NCBI GenBank assembly: GCA_903911925.1
Contig: CAIWFH010000040.1
Span: 1 to 46,774, forward strand
Reading direction: 5' to 3'
Source of the DNA: an uncultured Acidobacteriaceae bacterium
GTDB taxonomy: Bacteria > Acidobacteriota > Terriglobia > Terriglobales > Acidobacteriaceae
Length of the DNA: 46,774 nucleotides
Shown here: positions 1-8,039 of the stretch, piece after piece
Layout of the letters: each line of letters opens with the position of its first letter
How positions within the stretch are numbered: the stretch's first letter is position 1
Position numbers and translations under genes: made by a program
Notes under the pieces: generated by a model
The model's input: the letters and a program-made list of their open reading frames with translations, nothing else
What the model was told of the DNA's origin: nothing
Databases searched by the model: none

Positions 1-72
1 ACGGCCGCGAGCTTGCCGCTCCAAAGTGCGACGGATCCCTTCTTCCAAAACTATCGGCTCTGCAACACGCAT
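1..72 (-). CDS. IS630-family transposase, N-terminal fragment cut by window edge
   Basis: The minus strand from an ATG at 70-72 reads 24 codons off the left edge, beginning MRVAEPIVLEEGIRRTLERQ. This opening (MRVA-PIVL, then a stretch rich in R and E) is the usual N-terminus of IS630-type DDE transposases, the helix-turn-helix part that recognises the element's ends. The catalytic domain lies outside the window. A C-terminal piece of the same family, in the same orientation, sits at the right edge. Assignment rests on 24 residues plus the nearby terminal inverted repeat, so the family call is good but completeness is unknown. Confidence 0.7.
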   Translation of the reverse strand, partial: MRVAEPIVLEEGIRRTLERQARGR

Positions 73-140
73 ATCGAGGCCCTCTCATCATAAGATGACT
101 CTCGATACATAAGTGAATCTATTTATGACGGACTACACTA
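1..140 (-). mobile_element. IS630-family element, transposase-proximal end with terminal inverted repeat
   Basis: The element end is seen at 126-138, which read on the minus strand gives GTGTAGTCCGTCA, bordered by TA at 139-140. The mirror image, GTGTAGTCCGCCA, occurs on the plus strand at 46642-46654 next to TA at 46640-46641. Matching inverted ends flanked by TA are what IS630/Tc1-mariner elements leave when they insert at and duplicate TA. Bases 73-125 are the leader between the inverted repeat and the transposase start. Confidence 0.72.
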
Positions 141-1023
141 GGCTGTGATGCGAAGCCACAATCAATTCCACCGCCGCAAACACCGCCGCGCTCGATGTCG
201 ATAGAAAATTCACTGCATCGTTGTTCAGCCAGCCGCGCCGCTCCAGGGTTGCTCCCAGCAGGCTGTCGAAGAAGAGCCCGAAGACTCCTCCAGCCCAACT
301 CACCCAGAGCATCGCCGGTCCGCCTTGCAGCGCCCACGCTCCGGCGCCCGCAACCGCTGCCGCGGCAAGCACCCCGGCCAGCGTGCCTGCCAAACTGATG
401 GCGCCATCCGCGCCAGCGTCAACTTTCCGCAGGGAAGTCAACATGCGCGGACGGCCGCCCAGCACCTGGCCTATTTCAGAAGAGACCGTGTCGGCAGCGG
501 CTTCGGCCAGCGCCGCCAGCCCCAGGGCAAACAACGGCATGGGCACGGTTCCCGTGGTGGCGAACCAGCCGGTGCCGCCCAGCCAATCTTGCGTCAGGTC
601 CTGCGAGACCAGCGCGGCCAGGCCCAGGTTTGCCGCCACCTGGGAAGCAGAGCGTCCTCCGCGCCTCTCTGCGGTGCCCAAGCGCTCCTTTTTCCCGCGG
701 CCAACGCGAGTGGCAAGATGCGAGAGCACGACGACGGCTAGCAGGGGAACCAGTGCGGTTTGCCAGGGATGATAGGGAACAAGGGCCGTGGAGAACATGA
801 GGCTGGCGGCGATGACCGCACCGGTAAAGGCGCCTCCCGGTGTGGCGGCGCGCCACTGGTAGACCACCAGCCCCAGCGACAGGCTCAGACCCAGCGTCCA
901 GATGGAGACGGACCGCATATTCACTGCGAAGAATCGCGCTTGAAGCACAAGGCCCGCCGCCGCCGCAGGCAGCACCAACAGCAGTACGGTCTTCGATTGC
1001 CAGTACAGTTTGATGTGGGCCAC
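133..1023 (-). CDS. DUF92 family integral membrane protein, 3' end altered by IS630
   Basis: The 296-residue product is a polytopic membrane protein of the DUF92 (TIGR00297-type) family. Family features include the early GGAFTGAVIA segment, the central ALAEAAADTVSSEIGQVLGG block with its acidic and serine residues, and the late RRGWLNNDAVNFLST motif. The biochemical role of the family is not established here; some homologues are linked to isoprenoid or phytyl phosphate metabolism. The start is a GTG at 1023 with no clear ribosome site. The stop codon (TAG, complement of 133-135) lies inside the IS630 terminal inverted repeat, so the last two or three residues come from the insertion. The conserved core ends well before that point, so the protein may still work. 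Confidence 0.82.
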   Translation of the reverse strand: MAHIKLYWQSKTVLLLVLPAAAAGLVLQARFFAVNMRSVSIWTLGLSLSLGLVVYQWRAATPGGAFTGAVIAASLMFSTALVPYHPWQTALVPLLAVVVLSHLATRVGRGKKERLGTAERRGGRSASQVAANLGLAALVSQDLTQDWLGGTGWFATTGTVPMPLFALGLAALAEAAADTVSSEIGQVLGGRPRMLTSLRKVDAGADGAISLAGTLAGVLAAAAVAGAGAWALQGGPAMLWVSWAGGVFGLFFDSLLGATLERRGWLNNDAVNFLSTSSAAVFAAVELIVASHHSLV

Positions 1024-1441
1024 GCTTCATCGTAACCCGCCGAACCGTCCCGCTATTCCATCTCAGTGAGTGGCACTTTAAGCACTAGTTTGTATTCGTA
1101 GTCCTCGGCAATCCACTTCCGTTCAACGTGCGATTCAAAGCGGGAGACGCCGGTGAGCAGCTGACATTGTTCCCGAGGCTGTGCCTCGCATACCGGGCAA
1201 ATAAAATCCAACGAACTTGGGCGCATTTTCGTATTTTATCGCCTCTCGACAAAAAAATAATGTTCAATTCTGGACGCTTCAGTCCAATGCCGGAAACGCG
1301 AATCGAGGACACGGGCGATAGAACCTTTGTCGCCAAAAACTTAACGCGTTCCACCAACCAGAAAAATTTTCGAGTGAATCCATTTACACTCGATTGCGCG
1401 GCGGTTTTACTCGCGCACGCGGCACCCAATGGGAGTTTCGT
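1024..1441. other. Intergenic region between divergent DUF92 and GH31 genes
   Basis: This 418-bp spacer separates divergent genes. It has an AT-rich centre near 1225-1265. A possible open frame at 1128-1445 lacks a ribosome site and looks noncoding. The one structured element I can point to is the spaced palindrome at 1370-1393, listed separately. No RNA gene is recognised. Confidence 0.6.
1370..1393. promoter_or_regulatory. Spaced palindrome upstream of GH31 gene (possible operator)
   Basis: TCGAGTG at 1370-1376 and CACTCGA at 1387-1393 are perfect 7-bp inverted arms separated by 10 bp, 48 bp before the GH31 start codon. The size and position would suit a dimeric repressor of a glycosidase gene. 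A chance palindrome or an mRNA hairpin is equally possible. No regulator gene is adjacent. Confidence 0.3.
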
Positions 1442-3826
1442 ATGATCCGGCCTTCAGCTTCGCTAGCAGTTTTCACAGGAATCGCTTTCGCCACAGCATC
1501 CGTTTTGGCGCAAAACCCGGCGCAGCGGTTGGTACTCGACCGCGCCGGCGAGACCATCGTGCTGGAGCCCTATGCGCCCAACATTCTGCGCGTAACGCTG
1601 GGCCTTAAGCACGATCCGGCGCTTGCCGGGCCAGGCTACGGACTGATCGCTGCGCCCTCAGCAGACGGCTGGAGCGCCAGCCAGACGGCACAGGCGGATA
1701 TTTACCAATCAGGGCGGATTGTGGCCACCGTGGACCGCAACCAGCCCAGCACAAAACCCCGGCTGCAAACGCAGGTGGATATCGGCAAGTTCTTCGACGG
1801 CTCCGCGCCCGGCGCACACATTACGCTACGCACGCCGGAGGGCAAAACCCTGCTGGAGATGACCGGCTGGCAGCAGGCTGTGCCCAACCGCAAAGACGGC
1901 ACGTTCGATGTGGCCTACGACCGGCGTCCCACCGATGCCGAGTTCTACACAGTTGGCGCGACTTTTGTTTCTCCCGACGACGAGCACTATTACGGCCTGG
2001 GCCAGAATCACGAGGGATTCCTCGACCACCGCGGCCACCCCGTGCGTTGCTGGGCCGACTATCTGGCCACAGCGGCGCCCAGCTTCTGCGTGCCGTTTCT
2101 TGTTACCAACAAGGGCTACGGCCTGCTTTGGGACAACCCCTCGAAGACCACCATCGAACCGGGCTTCAACGAACAGACCCGGTGGACGAGCCAGGTTGGC
2201 GACAGGGTGTCGTTCTTTGTAATTGCCGGGGCAACGGCCGACGAGATTTATGCAGGCTACCGCTTGCTGACCGGGCCAACGCCCATGCTGCCCAAGGCCG
2301 CTTACGGCTACATCCAATGCAAACAGAGGTACGCCAGCCAGGAAGAACTGCTCTCTGTGGCCAAAGGCTACCGCGACCGCCATCTGCCCGCCGATGTTCT
2401 GGTTGTGGACTGGTTCTACTACACGAAGATGGGGCAGATGGACCTGGACCCCAAGTTTTGGCCAGACCCGGAAGCGATGAACAAGCAACTGCACGCGATG
2501 GGCTTCGAGACCATGATCAGCGTGTGGCCGCGCTTCGTTCCAGAGAGCCGATACTACGATGAGTTGCTCAAGAAGGGCTGGTTCATCGAAACGGCCAACG
2601 GGACACCGATTGACGGGAAGCCCTACGACCGCGCCGGGTCGGACATCGACACCACCAACCCAGAAGCTGCCGCGTGGTACTGGAAGACCATCCACGAGAA
2701 CATCATCGCCAAGGGGTTTGACTCGATCTGGGCCGACGAGACTGAGCCCGACCTGCCGCCGAACGGGGCCTATTTCCACATCGGGCCAGGAACACAGTTT
2801 TTCAACGTTTACCCGCTCTTCCACACTGCTGCGCTGTACGACGGATTCCGCAAGGACGAGCCGGGGCGGCGGGCGCTGATTCTTTCTCGGGATGCCTACC
2901 TGGGCGCACAGCGGAATGGGACCATATTCTGGTCGTCCGACATTTACCCCACCTGGGATGCGTTCAAGCGCCAGATTCCGACCGGGCTGGATTTTGCGGC
3001 TTCCGGGATTACATATTGGGCAAACGACACCGGCGGCTGGCAGTACCTGCCCGCGGAGCATCATCCGGCTCACCCGCCGCTGCTCGACCCCTCTGACGCG
3101 CGAGCCAACGTGGGCGGCTACGACGACTACCCCGAACTCTATACGCGCTGGTTTCAATATGCCTCTTTCCTGCCCATCTTCCGCACCCACGGCAGCCGAC
3201 CGGCAAACGAGGTGTGGTCGTACGGCAGCCAGGCCGGGCCGATTCTGGAGAAATACCTGCGCCTGCGCTACCAACTCATGCCGTATATCTATTCGCTCGG
3301 CTACAAAACATGGATGACTGGCGCGCCCTTCATGCGCGCACTGCCGCTGGATTTCCCCGGCGACCCGAAGGTTGCGGATTTGCGTGACGAATACATGTTC
3401 GGCCCCGCCTTCCTGGTGGCGCCGGTCACCGAGCAGGGCGCCACCAGCCGCCAGGTTTACCTGCCGGCCGGGGCAGACTGGTACAACTACTGGACCAACG
3501 AGCGGCTGAAGGGCGGCCAGACCGTCACGGTGGCCGCGCCAATTGACACGATCCCCCTGTTTGTCCGTGCCGGCTCGATCGTACCGATGGGCGTGCCGGT
3601 TGAAAGCACGCACCAGGCGCAGGCAATCTCAACCATTCGCGTCTATGCGGGAGCGGACGCGGACTTCACGCTCTTTTCAGACGACGGCATGACCTACGCT
3701 TACGAAAAAGGGGCTGGCTCCATTACCAGGCTGCGTTGGGAAGAAGCCAGGCAAAAGCTGACCTACGAGGGAGATCCCGCCTGGACCGGGGCGGAGAGCG
3801 ACGTGGTGAAGGTTGCCGGAAAATGA
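1442..3826 (+). CDS. Secreted glycoside hydrolase family 31 (alpha-xylosidase/alpha-glucosidase type)
   Basis: This 794-residue retaining alpha-glycosidase starts at the ATG at 1442. From there an N-terminal signal peptide with a hydrophobic core ends near residue 24 (VLAQ). An N-terminal beta-sandwich precedes the (beta/alpha)8 barrel. The barrel carries WADETEPD, whose Asp at about residue 432 is the expected nucleophile, and FWSSDIYPTWD, whose first Asp near residue 500 is the expected acid/base. It also has the GH31 GITYWANDTGGW segment and FRTHGSRPANEVW. C-terminal beta domains follow (about 690 to the end). The WADETEP form resembles the alpha-xylosidase-like branch more than maltase-like WxDMNE enzymes, but substrate cannot be fixed from sequence alone. 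It probably acts in the periplasm or outside the cell on oligosaccharides. It stands alone, with the next gene 188 bp downstream. Confidence 0.9.
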   Translation: MIRPSASLAVFTGIAFATASVLAQNPAQRLVLDRAGETIVLEPYAPNILRVTLGLKHDPALAGPGYGLIAAPSADGWSASQTAQADIYQSGRIVATVDRNQPSTKPRLQTQVDIGKFFDGSAPGAHITLRTPEGKTLLEMTGWQQAVPNRKDGTFDVAYDRRPTDAEFYTVGATFVSPDDEHYYGLGQNHEGFLDHRGHPVRCWADYLATAAPSFCVPFLVTNKGYGLLWDNPSKTTIEPGFNEQTRWTSQVGDRVSFFVIAGATADEIYAGYRLLTGPTPMLPKAAYGYIQCKQRYASQEELLSVAKGYRDRHLPADVLVVDWFYYTKMGQMDLDPKFWPDPEAMNKQLHAMGFETMISVWPRFVPESRYYDELLKKGWFIETANGTPIDGKPYDRAGSDIDTTNPEAAAWYWKTIHENIIAKGFDSIWADETEPDLPPNGAYFHIGPGTQFFNVYPLFHTAALYDGFRKDEPGRRALILSRDAYLGAQRNGTIFWSSDIYPTWDAFKRQIPTGLDFAASGITYWANDTGGWQYLPAEHHPAHPPLLDPSDARANVGGYDDYPELYTRWFQYASFLPIFRTHGSRPANEVWSYGSQAGPILEKYLRLRYQLMPYIYSLGYKTWMTGAPFMRALPLDFPGDPKVADLRDEYMFGPAFLVAPVTEQGATSRQVYLPAGADWYNYWTNERLKGGQTVTVAAPIDTIPLFVRAGSIVPMGVPVESTHQAQAISTIRVYAGADADFTLFSDDGMTYAYEKGAGSITRLRWEEARQKLTYEGDPAWTGAESDVVKVAGK

Positions 3827-4014
3827 ACGCGAATCCGGAATCTGCCAGTTCGATTGAACGACAGGGAAGCGGGCGTGGACCTGGGGGCTGAGAAGCTATT
3901 CTATTGCAAAGAGGGATCGGACTTTGCATCCTCGAAGAAGTTCGAGGCAGCAGCGTGGATGCCTTGTTCCCAATCGCCTGATTTACAATCACAGGGTAGG
4001 CAGGAAAGAACTGA

Positions 4015-5577
4015 ATGACGCTTTTTCCAATTGTTTCAGGCCAGGCGCGTGCGCGGTTGGTAGAGGCGGGCGCGGTGTTTGCGGCTGTAGCCCTGATTGC
4101 CGGTTGTGGCAGTAATTACCGGCCCGTGGTAACGCCCATCAACCCCAGCGGCCCCCCGGCCCAGCCCAATTCGTTGGCGGTGGTGATTTCGTCTCCTTCG
4201 CCCACGAAACCAGGCATCGCCACCATCATTGACTACTCAGGCGACGACATCATGGCCCAGCAGCCCATCGGCGTGGGGCCCGTCGCCTTTGCCGTGAACC
4301 AGGCGGGCACAACGGCTTACACCGTCAACAGCGACACGACGGTAACCAGTTTTCCTGTTTCCACAAGCCTGGAGGCAAAACTGGTCCAGAACACCACCCT
4401 GTTTCCGACCACCAGGATCACCGGCCTGTACGCTCCTGCGAGCGGACTGTGGACCTCTGACCTTGACCAAAACGTTGTCGATATTCTGGGCGGGAATCCC
4501 CCCACATTTAACCTGGCGATCCCCGTGGCGACTACGCCTATTGCCATTGTCGGGCCCAGTTCAACTTCGCAGCGCAACTACGCCATCAGCCAGAACAACA
4601 ACAATACACCTGTTGGCAGCGTTATCCCCTACGACACAACCTGCAACACCCCCTCCTTATTCGCTGGCCTCATAGCGAATCACCAGACGGGCGAAGCAGA
4701 CGCGCTTGAGTTTTCAAGCCATACGGTTTCGGCGCGCCTTTCGGTTGGAGTTTGCCCTGTTTTTGGAATTGAAAACACTGAGGCGGACCGCCTGTTCGTG
4801 CTGAACCGCGCCGACGATACCATCACGGTGATCAACAGCCTGGCCAACACGCTCGACAGCTGCGTGTGTCCTCCAACGGGATGCGTCAACCAGAACGGAA
4901 GGTCGTATTTCTGCCATCCCACCCTTCCGCTTTCGCTCAATGCCGTTACAAATACGGGTATTACTCCGCCGAATGGAACCAGCCACATGCCCACAGTGGC
5001 GGGCCCCGTTTATGCGGAGTTCAACACGGCCACCGATCAACTCATCGTGGCCGATTATGACGGCGGCACCATCTCGGTCATCGATGTCAGTCTGGATCAA
5101 TACCAGAACGACAGCCCGACCTTTGGCACCACATTTACGATTCCGGTGGGCAACAATCCCGCCAGCGTGACGGTGCTGTCCGACGGCAGCCGGGCATATA
5201 CGGCAAACCAGACCGACGGCACGGTAACCATTGCCAACCTGACCAGCCATACGGTCCTGAAGACGATTCCGGTCAACGGCCATCCGCGCACCGTGGTGTC
5301 CACCGCCAACTCGCTTTACGGCAAGGTCTATGTTGCCTCGCCGGATAGCCCGCTGCTCTCCATCATTCGCACAGACCTGGACGTTGCGGATACGACAGTC
5401 AATGTGCAATCGAACATCGTGGATGTGCGCGTGAGTACGCAGTCCGGGACGGCTGGAAACAACAACAACACCAGCCGCATACCGGGAGCGGGCCAGCCCT
5501 GCTACCTGCCGCCTGGCCTCGAACCGGCGCCCGCCGGCTCCCAGACGGCGATCCAGGTGTGCCAGACGATGCCGTAA
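4015..5577 (+). CDS. YncE-like beta-propeller lipoprotein
   Basis: The 520-residue protein has a signal peptide ending in the lipobox LIAGC, with Cys31 as the lipidated residue, so it should be anchored to a membrane facing the periplasm or outside. The mature part contains repeated blade-like segments such as VGPVAFAVNQAGTTAYTVN, LFVLNRADDTITVI, LIVADYDGGTISVIDVS and GSRAYTANQTDGTVTIANL. These are typical of YVTN/YncE seven-bladed propellers. Three extra Cys residues cluster in a central insert (CVCPPTGC). Such propellers serve as binding or scaffold proteins and show no catalytic motif here. The start at 4015 follows AGGAAAG. A strong terminator at 5612-5649 ends the transcript, so this is a single-gene unit. 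Confidence 0.75.
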   Translation: MTLFPIVSGQARARLVEAGAVFAAVALIAGCGSNYRPVVTPINPSGPPAQPNSLAVVISSPSPTKPGIATIIDYSGDDIMAQQPIGVGPVAFAVNQAGTTAYTVNSDTTVTSFPVSTSLEAKLVQNTTLFPTTRITGLYAPASGLWTSDLDQNVVDILGGNPPTFNLAIPVATTPIAIVGPSSTSQRNYAISQNNNNTPVGSVIPYDTTCNTPSLFAGLIANHQTGEADALEFSSHTVSARLSVGVCPVFGIENTEADRLFVLNRADDTITVINSLANTLDSCVCPPTGCVNQNGRSYFCHPTLPLSLNAVTNTGITPPNGTSHMPTVAGPVYAEFNTATDQLIVADYDGGTISVIDVSLDQYQNDSPTFGTTFTIPVGNNPASVTVLSDGSRAYTANQTDGTVTIANLTSHTVLKTIPVNGHPRTVVSTANSLYGKVYVASPDSPLLSIIRTDLDVADTTVNVQSNIVDVRVSTQSGTAGNNNNTSRIPGAGQPCYLPPGLEPAPAGSQTAIQVCQTMP

Positions 5578-5611
5578 CCCAAAAACAGAAATTTACTGCT
5601 AAACAGGCATG

Positions 5612-5649
5612 GGACCATTTTCCGCAGAGGAAATGGTCCTTTCCTTTTT
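5612..5649 (+). terminator. Rho-independent terminator after the beta-propeller lipoprotein
   Basis: GGACCATTT (5612-5620) pairs perfectly with AAATGGTCC (5631-5639) around a 10-nt loop and is followed by TTTCCTTTTT. It lies 35 bp past the stop codon of the lipoprotein gene. Confidence 0.85.
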
Positions 5650-5781
5650 GTGGGGTGATTTGCGGCACAGACCCCGGGTGCCCGGCGCATGAACATGGTT
5701 CGCACAGGACTCCCATCGAGATTCGGCGCAGGCGGCTGGAAAGCCGCGCTTGAAATGGGGCTCCTTTTGAGGGTTTTGCCA

Positions 5782-6327
5782 ATGCAATCAAGCACAAAGG
5801 GCGGCGCTTTGACCCGGCGGCAGTTTGTGGCCGCGGGCGCGACGGGAAGTGTGGCCGCGGTTATCGGCTGCAAATCGGGCAGGCAAGGGAACTGGGAATT
5901 TCTGAGCGACGAACAGGCCGGCACCCTGGGGGCCATCTGCGACCAGATCATTCCTGCGGACGGCTTTCCCAACGCCACCCAGGTCGGAGTTCTCAATTAC
6001 ATTGACAAGCAACTGGTGCGTCCCTACCGGCGCCATCAAGACGCTTACCGGGACGGCCTCCAAAAATCGGATGCAAGCAGTCGAAAGCGCTTCGGCAAGG
6101 GCCTTGCGGAACTGGCGCTCGCGCAGCAACTCGAGGCGGTTACCGCAATCTCAAGCGAGCAGCCCGAGTTTTTCGAACTGGTGCGCAGCCACACCTTCCA
6201 GGGTTATTACGGCTCGCCGCGCCACGGCGGCAATCGCGATGCCGTAAGTTGGAAGATGCTGGGCGTGCCTGAACCGCCGGTGCGCGGACGCGCGCAGTAC
6301 GACCTGGGAAAGGGGCCGCAATCATGA
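5782..6327 (+). CDS. Gluconate 2-dehydrogenase subunit 3-like protein with Tat signal
   Basis: The 181-residue small subunit partners the following GMC flavoprotein. The ATG at 5782 is preferred over the upstream ATG at 5689. It places the twin-arginine motif LTRRQFVAAGATGSVAAV near the N-terminus, as expected for a Tat signal that co-exports a folded cofactor-bearing partner. The mature part has the family segment LSDEQAGTLGAICDQIIPAD followed by VGVLNYIDKQLV, typical of the gluconate_2-dh3 family. A cysteine in VIGCK at the end of the signal could be lipidated. Its stop codon overlaps the next start by 4 bp (ATGA), implying translational coupling and fixed stoichiometry. Confidence 0.85.
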   Translation: MQSSTKGGALTRRQFVAAGATGSVAAVIGCKSGRQGNWEFLSDEQAGTLGAICDQIIPADGFPNATQVGVLNYIDKQLVRPYRRHQDAYRDGLQKSDASSRKRFGKGLAELALAQQLEAVTAISSEQPEFFELVRSHTFQGYYGSPRHGGNRDAVSWKMLGVPEPPVRGRAQYDLGKGPQS

Positions 6328-8039
6328 AACGAGTGAATGCAGTGATTGTGGGAGCGGGAGCGGCAGGCGGAATCGTCGCCAAGGAATTGGCCGTCGCGGG
6401 CCTGGGCGTAGTGCTGCTGGAGCGCGGCAAGTGGTACACGGCCAACGATTGCCGCAAAGACGATCTGCGGAACCAGCGCACAACGTTTCTGGGCAACGCA
6501 TTTGGCCCTGAAGATGAAGGCAATCCACGTGTCTGGGTCGATGGCGATGGCGGCTTGCACAACGTGATGCCCAGCGAGGGCCCCTACCAGAACAACGCCG
6601 CCTGCGTTGGCGGAGGAACTTTCAGCTACGGCGCGCAGGCCTGGCGCTATATGCCGCAGGACTTCAAGATGCGCTCGCTCTATGGCGCGCCCGAGGGCAG
6701 CTCACTCGAAGACTGGCCCATCACGTACGACGACCTGGAACCGTTCTACGAGAAGGCCGAGTACGAAATCGGCATCTCTGGCGACTACTCCGGGACGCCC
6801 TATCATGGGCTCCGCAAGCGCCCGCTTCCCATGCCGCCGCTGCCTCCGGGGCGCGAGTTTGGGGTCCTTGGCCCTGCTGCCAGGCGCCTGGGTCTCCACC
6901 CCATCCACATTCCCATGGCGCGCAATAGTGTGCCGTACAACGGCCGTGGCCCTTGCATGCGCTGCCGCTGGTGCTGCGGGTTTGCCTGCGAAGTGGACGC
7001 AAAGAACGGCTCGCAGAACACCGTGATTCCCATTGCCCTCAACACCGGCAACTGCGAATTGCGTACCGAATGCATGGTAAAGGAAATCCTCACCGACGAC
7101 CGCGGCCGCGCGACCGGTGTTTCATACTTCGATGAAAACGGTCATCTGCAACAGCAGCTTGCCGACACTGTGATCGTCTCCGGCTGCGCCACGGAGTCGG
7201 CTCGCCTGCTGCTCAATTCCAAAAGCCGCCTCTTCCCCAACGGCCTCGGCAACCGCTACGACCAGGTCGGCCGTAATCTGCAAGGCCATCAGTACACCGG
7301 GGCGCTTGGCTACTTTGACTTTGACACCTACGACGACATCGGTCCCGGCGCTGACATCGCCATTTGCGACTATAACCACGGGACACCTGGATTACGCGGT
7401 GGCGGCATGCTGGCCAACGAATTCATTCGCCTTCCCATCCACACCCTCGATCGCCTGCCGAACGGCACCCCCACCTGGGGCCCGGCCCACAAGAAGGCCA
7501 TGCGCGATTGGCACCGCCGCACCATCGTCATTATTGGACCCACCCAGCAGATTCCCTCTGCCGAGGCTCGGATAACCGTCGATCCCTCGGTCAAAGACAA
7601 GTGGGGCATGCCCGTTGTCCGCATCCAGGGCAACTGCCACCCTCACACCTACGAGATCGGCGACGTGCAGGCCGAGCGCGCCCAGAAGTGGCTCCTCGAG
7701 GCCGGTGCCATCGACACGCGCCTCCTCAGCCAGGCCCAGAATGCCGAAAAGGCCACGCATGTGCCTGACGCCAACAAAGGCGGTCCCCACAAACCCCACA
7801 GCGGGCTCATTCCCGCGGCCCAGCACCAGGCGGGCACCTGCCGCATGGGCGACGATCCGAAGGGCTCGGTGGTGAACAAGGTTTGCCAGGTTCACGACGT
7901 TGACAATGTCTTTGTCATCGACGCCAGCGTGCATGTAACCAACGGGGGCTTCAATCCGGCGCTGACCATCATGGCCGTTGCCTTCTACGCCTCCAACGCA
8001 CTGGTTCACAACTGGAAGGGCACGGGATTCCGGTCATGA
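6324..8039 (+). CDS. GMC-family FAD dehydrogenase with cysteine cluster (gluconate/sugar dehydrogenase large subunit-like)
   Basis: The 571-residue flavoprotein should oxidise a sugar, sugar acid or alcohol in the periplasm. The FAD-binding Rossmann motif is GAGAAG at residues 10-15, and the C-terminal GMC signature includes HQAGTCRMG (predicted active-site region) and NGGFNPALTIMA. A Cys-rich stretch, CMRCRWCCGFAC at about 211-222, matches the position where FAD-glucose/fructose dehydrogenases bind a [3Fe-4S] cluster; I infer a similar cluster that passes electrons on. It has no signal peptide and is presumably exported with the Tat-tagged small subunit before it. The start overlaps that gene by 4 bp, and its own stop overlaps the cytochrome start by 4 bp. 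Substrate is unknown; gluconate is only the family name. Confidence 0.88.
   Translation: MKRVNAVIVGAGAAGGIVAKELAVAGLGVVLLERGKWYTANDCRKDDLRNQRTTFLGNAFGPEDEGNPRVWVDGDGGLHNVMPSEGPYQNNAACVGGGTFSYGAQAWRYMPQDFKMRSLYGAPEGSSLEDWPITYDDLEPFYEKAEYEIGISGDYSGTPYHGLRKRPLPMPPLPPGREFGVLGPAARRLGLHPIHIPMARNSVPYNGRGPCMRCRWCCGFACEVDAKNGSQNTVIPIALNTGNCELRTECMVKEILTDDRGRATGVSYFDENGHLQQQLADTVIVSGCATESARLLLNSKSRLFPNGLGNRYDQVGRNLQGHQYTGALGYFDFDTYDDIGPGADIAICDYNHGTPGLRGGGMLANEFIRLPIHTLDRLPNGTPTWGPAHKKAMRDWHRRTIVIIGPTQQIPSAEARITVDPSVKDKWGMPVVRIQGNCHPHTYEIGDVQAERAQKWLLEAGAIDTRLLSQAQNAEKATHVPDANKGGPHKPHSGLIPAAQHQAGTCRMGDDPKGSVVNKVCQVHDVDNVFVIDASVHVTNGGFNPALTIMAVAFYASNALVHNWKGTGFRS

Noticed and set aside
1128..1445. A 105-codon plus-strand frame before GH31
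   Set aside because: No ribosome site or recognisable domain, and it overlaps the GH31 start.
1826..3613. A 595-codon open frame on the minus strand
   Set aside because: It is antisense to the clear GH31 gene, has no family features and results from high GC.
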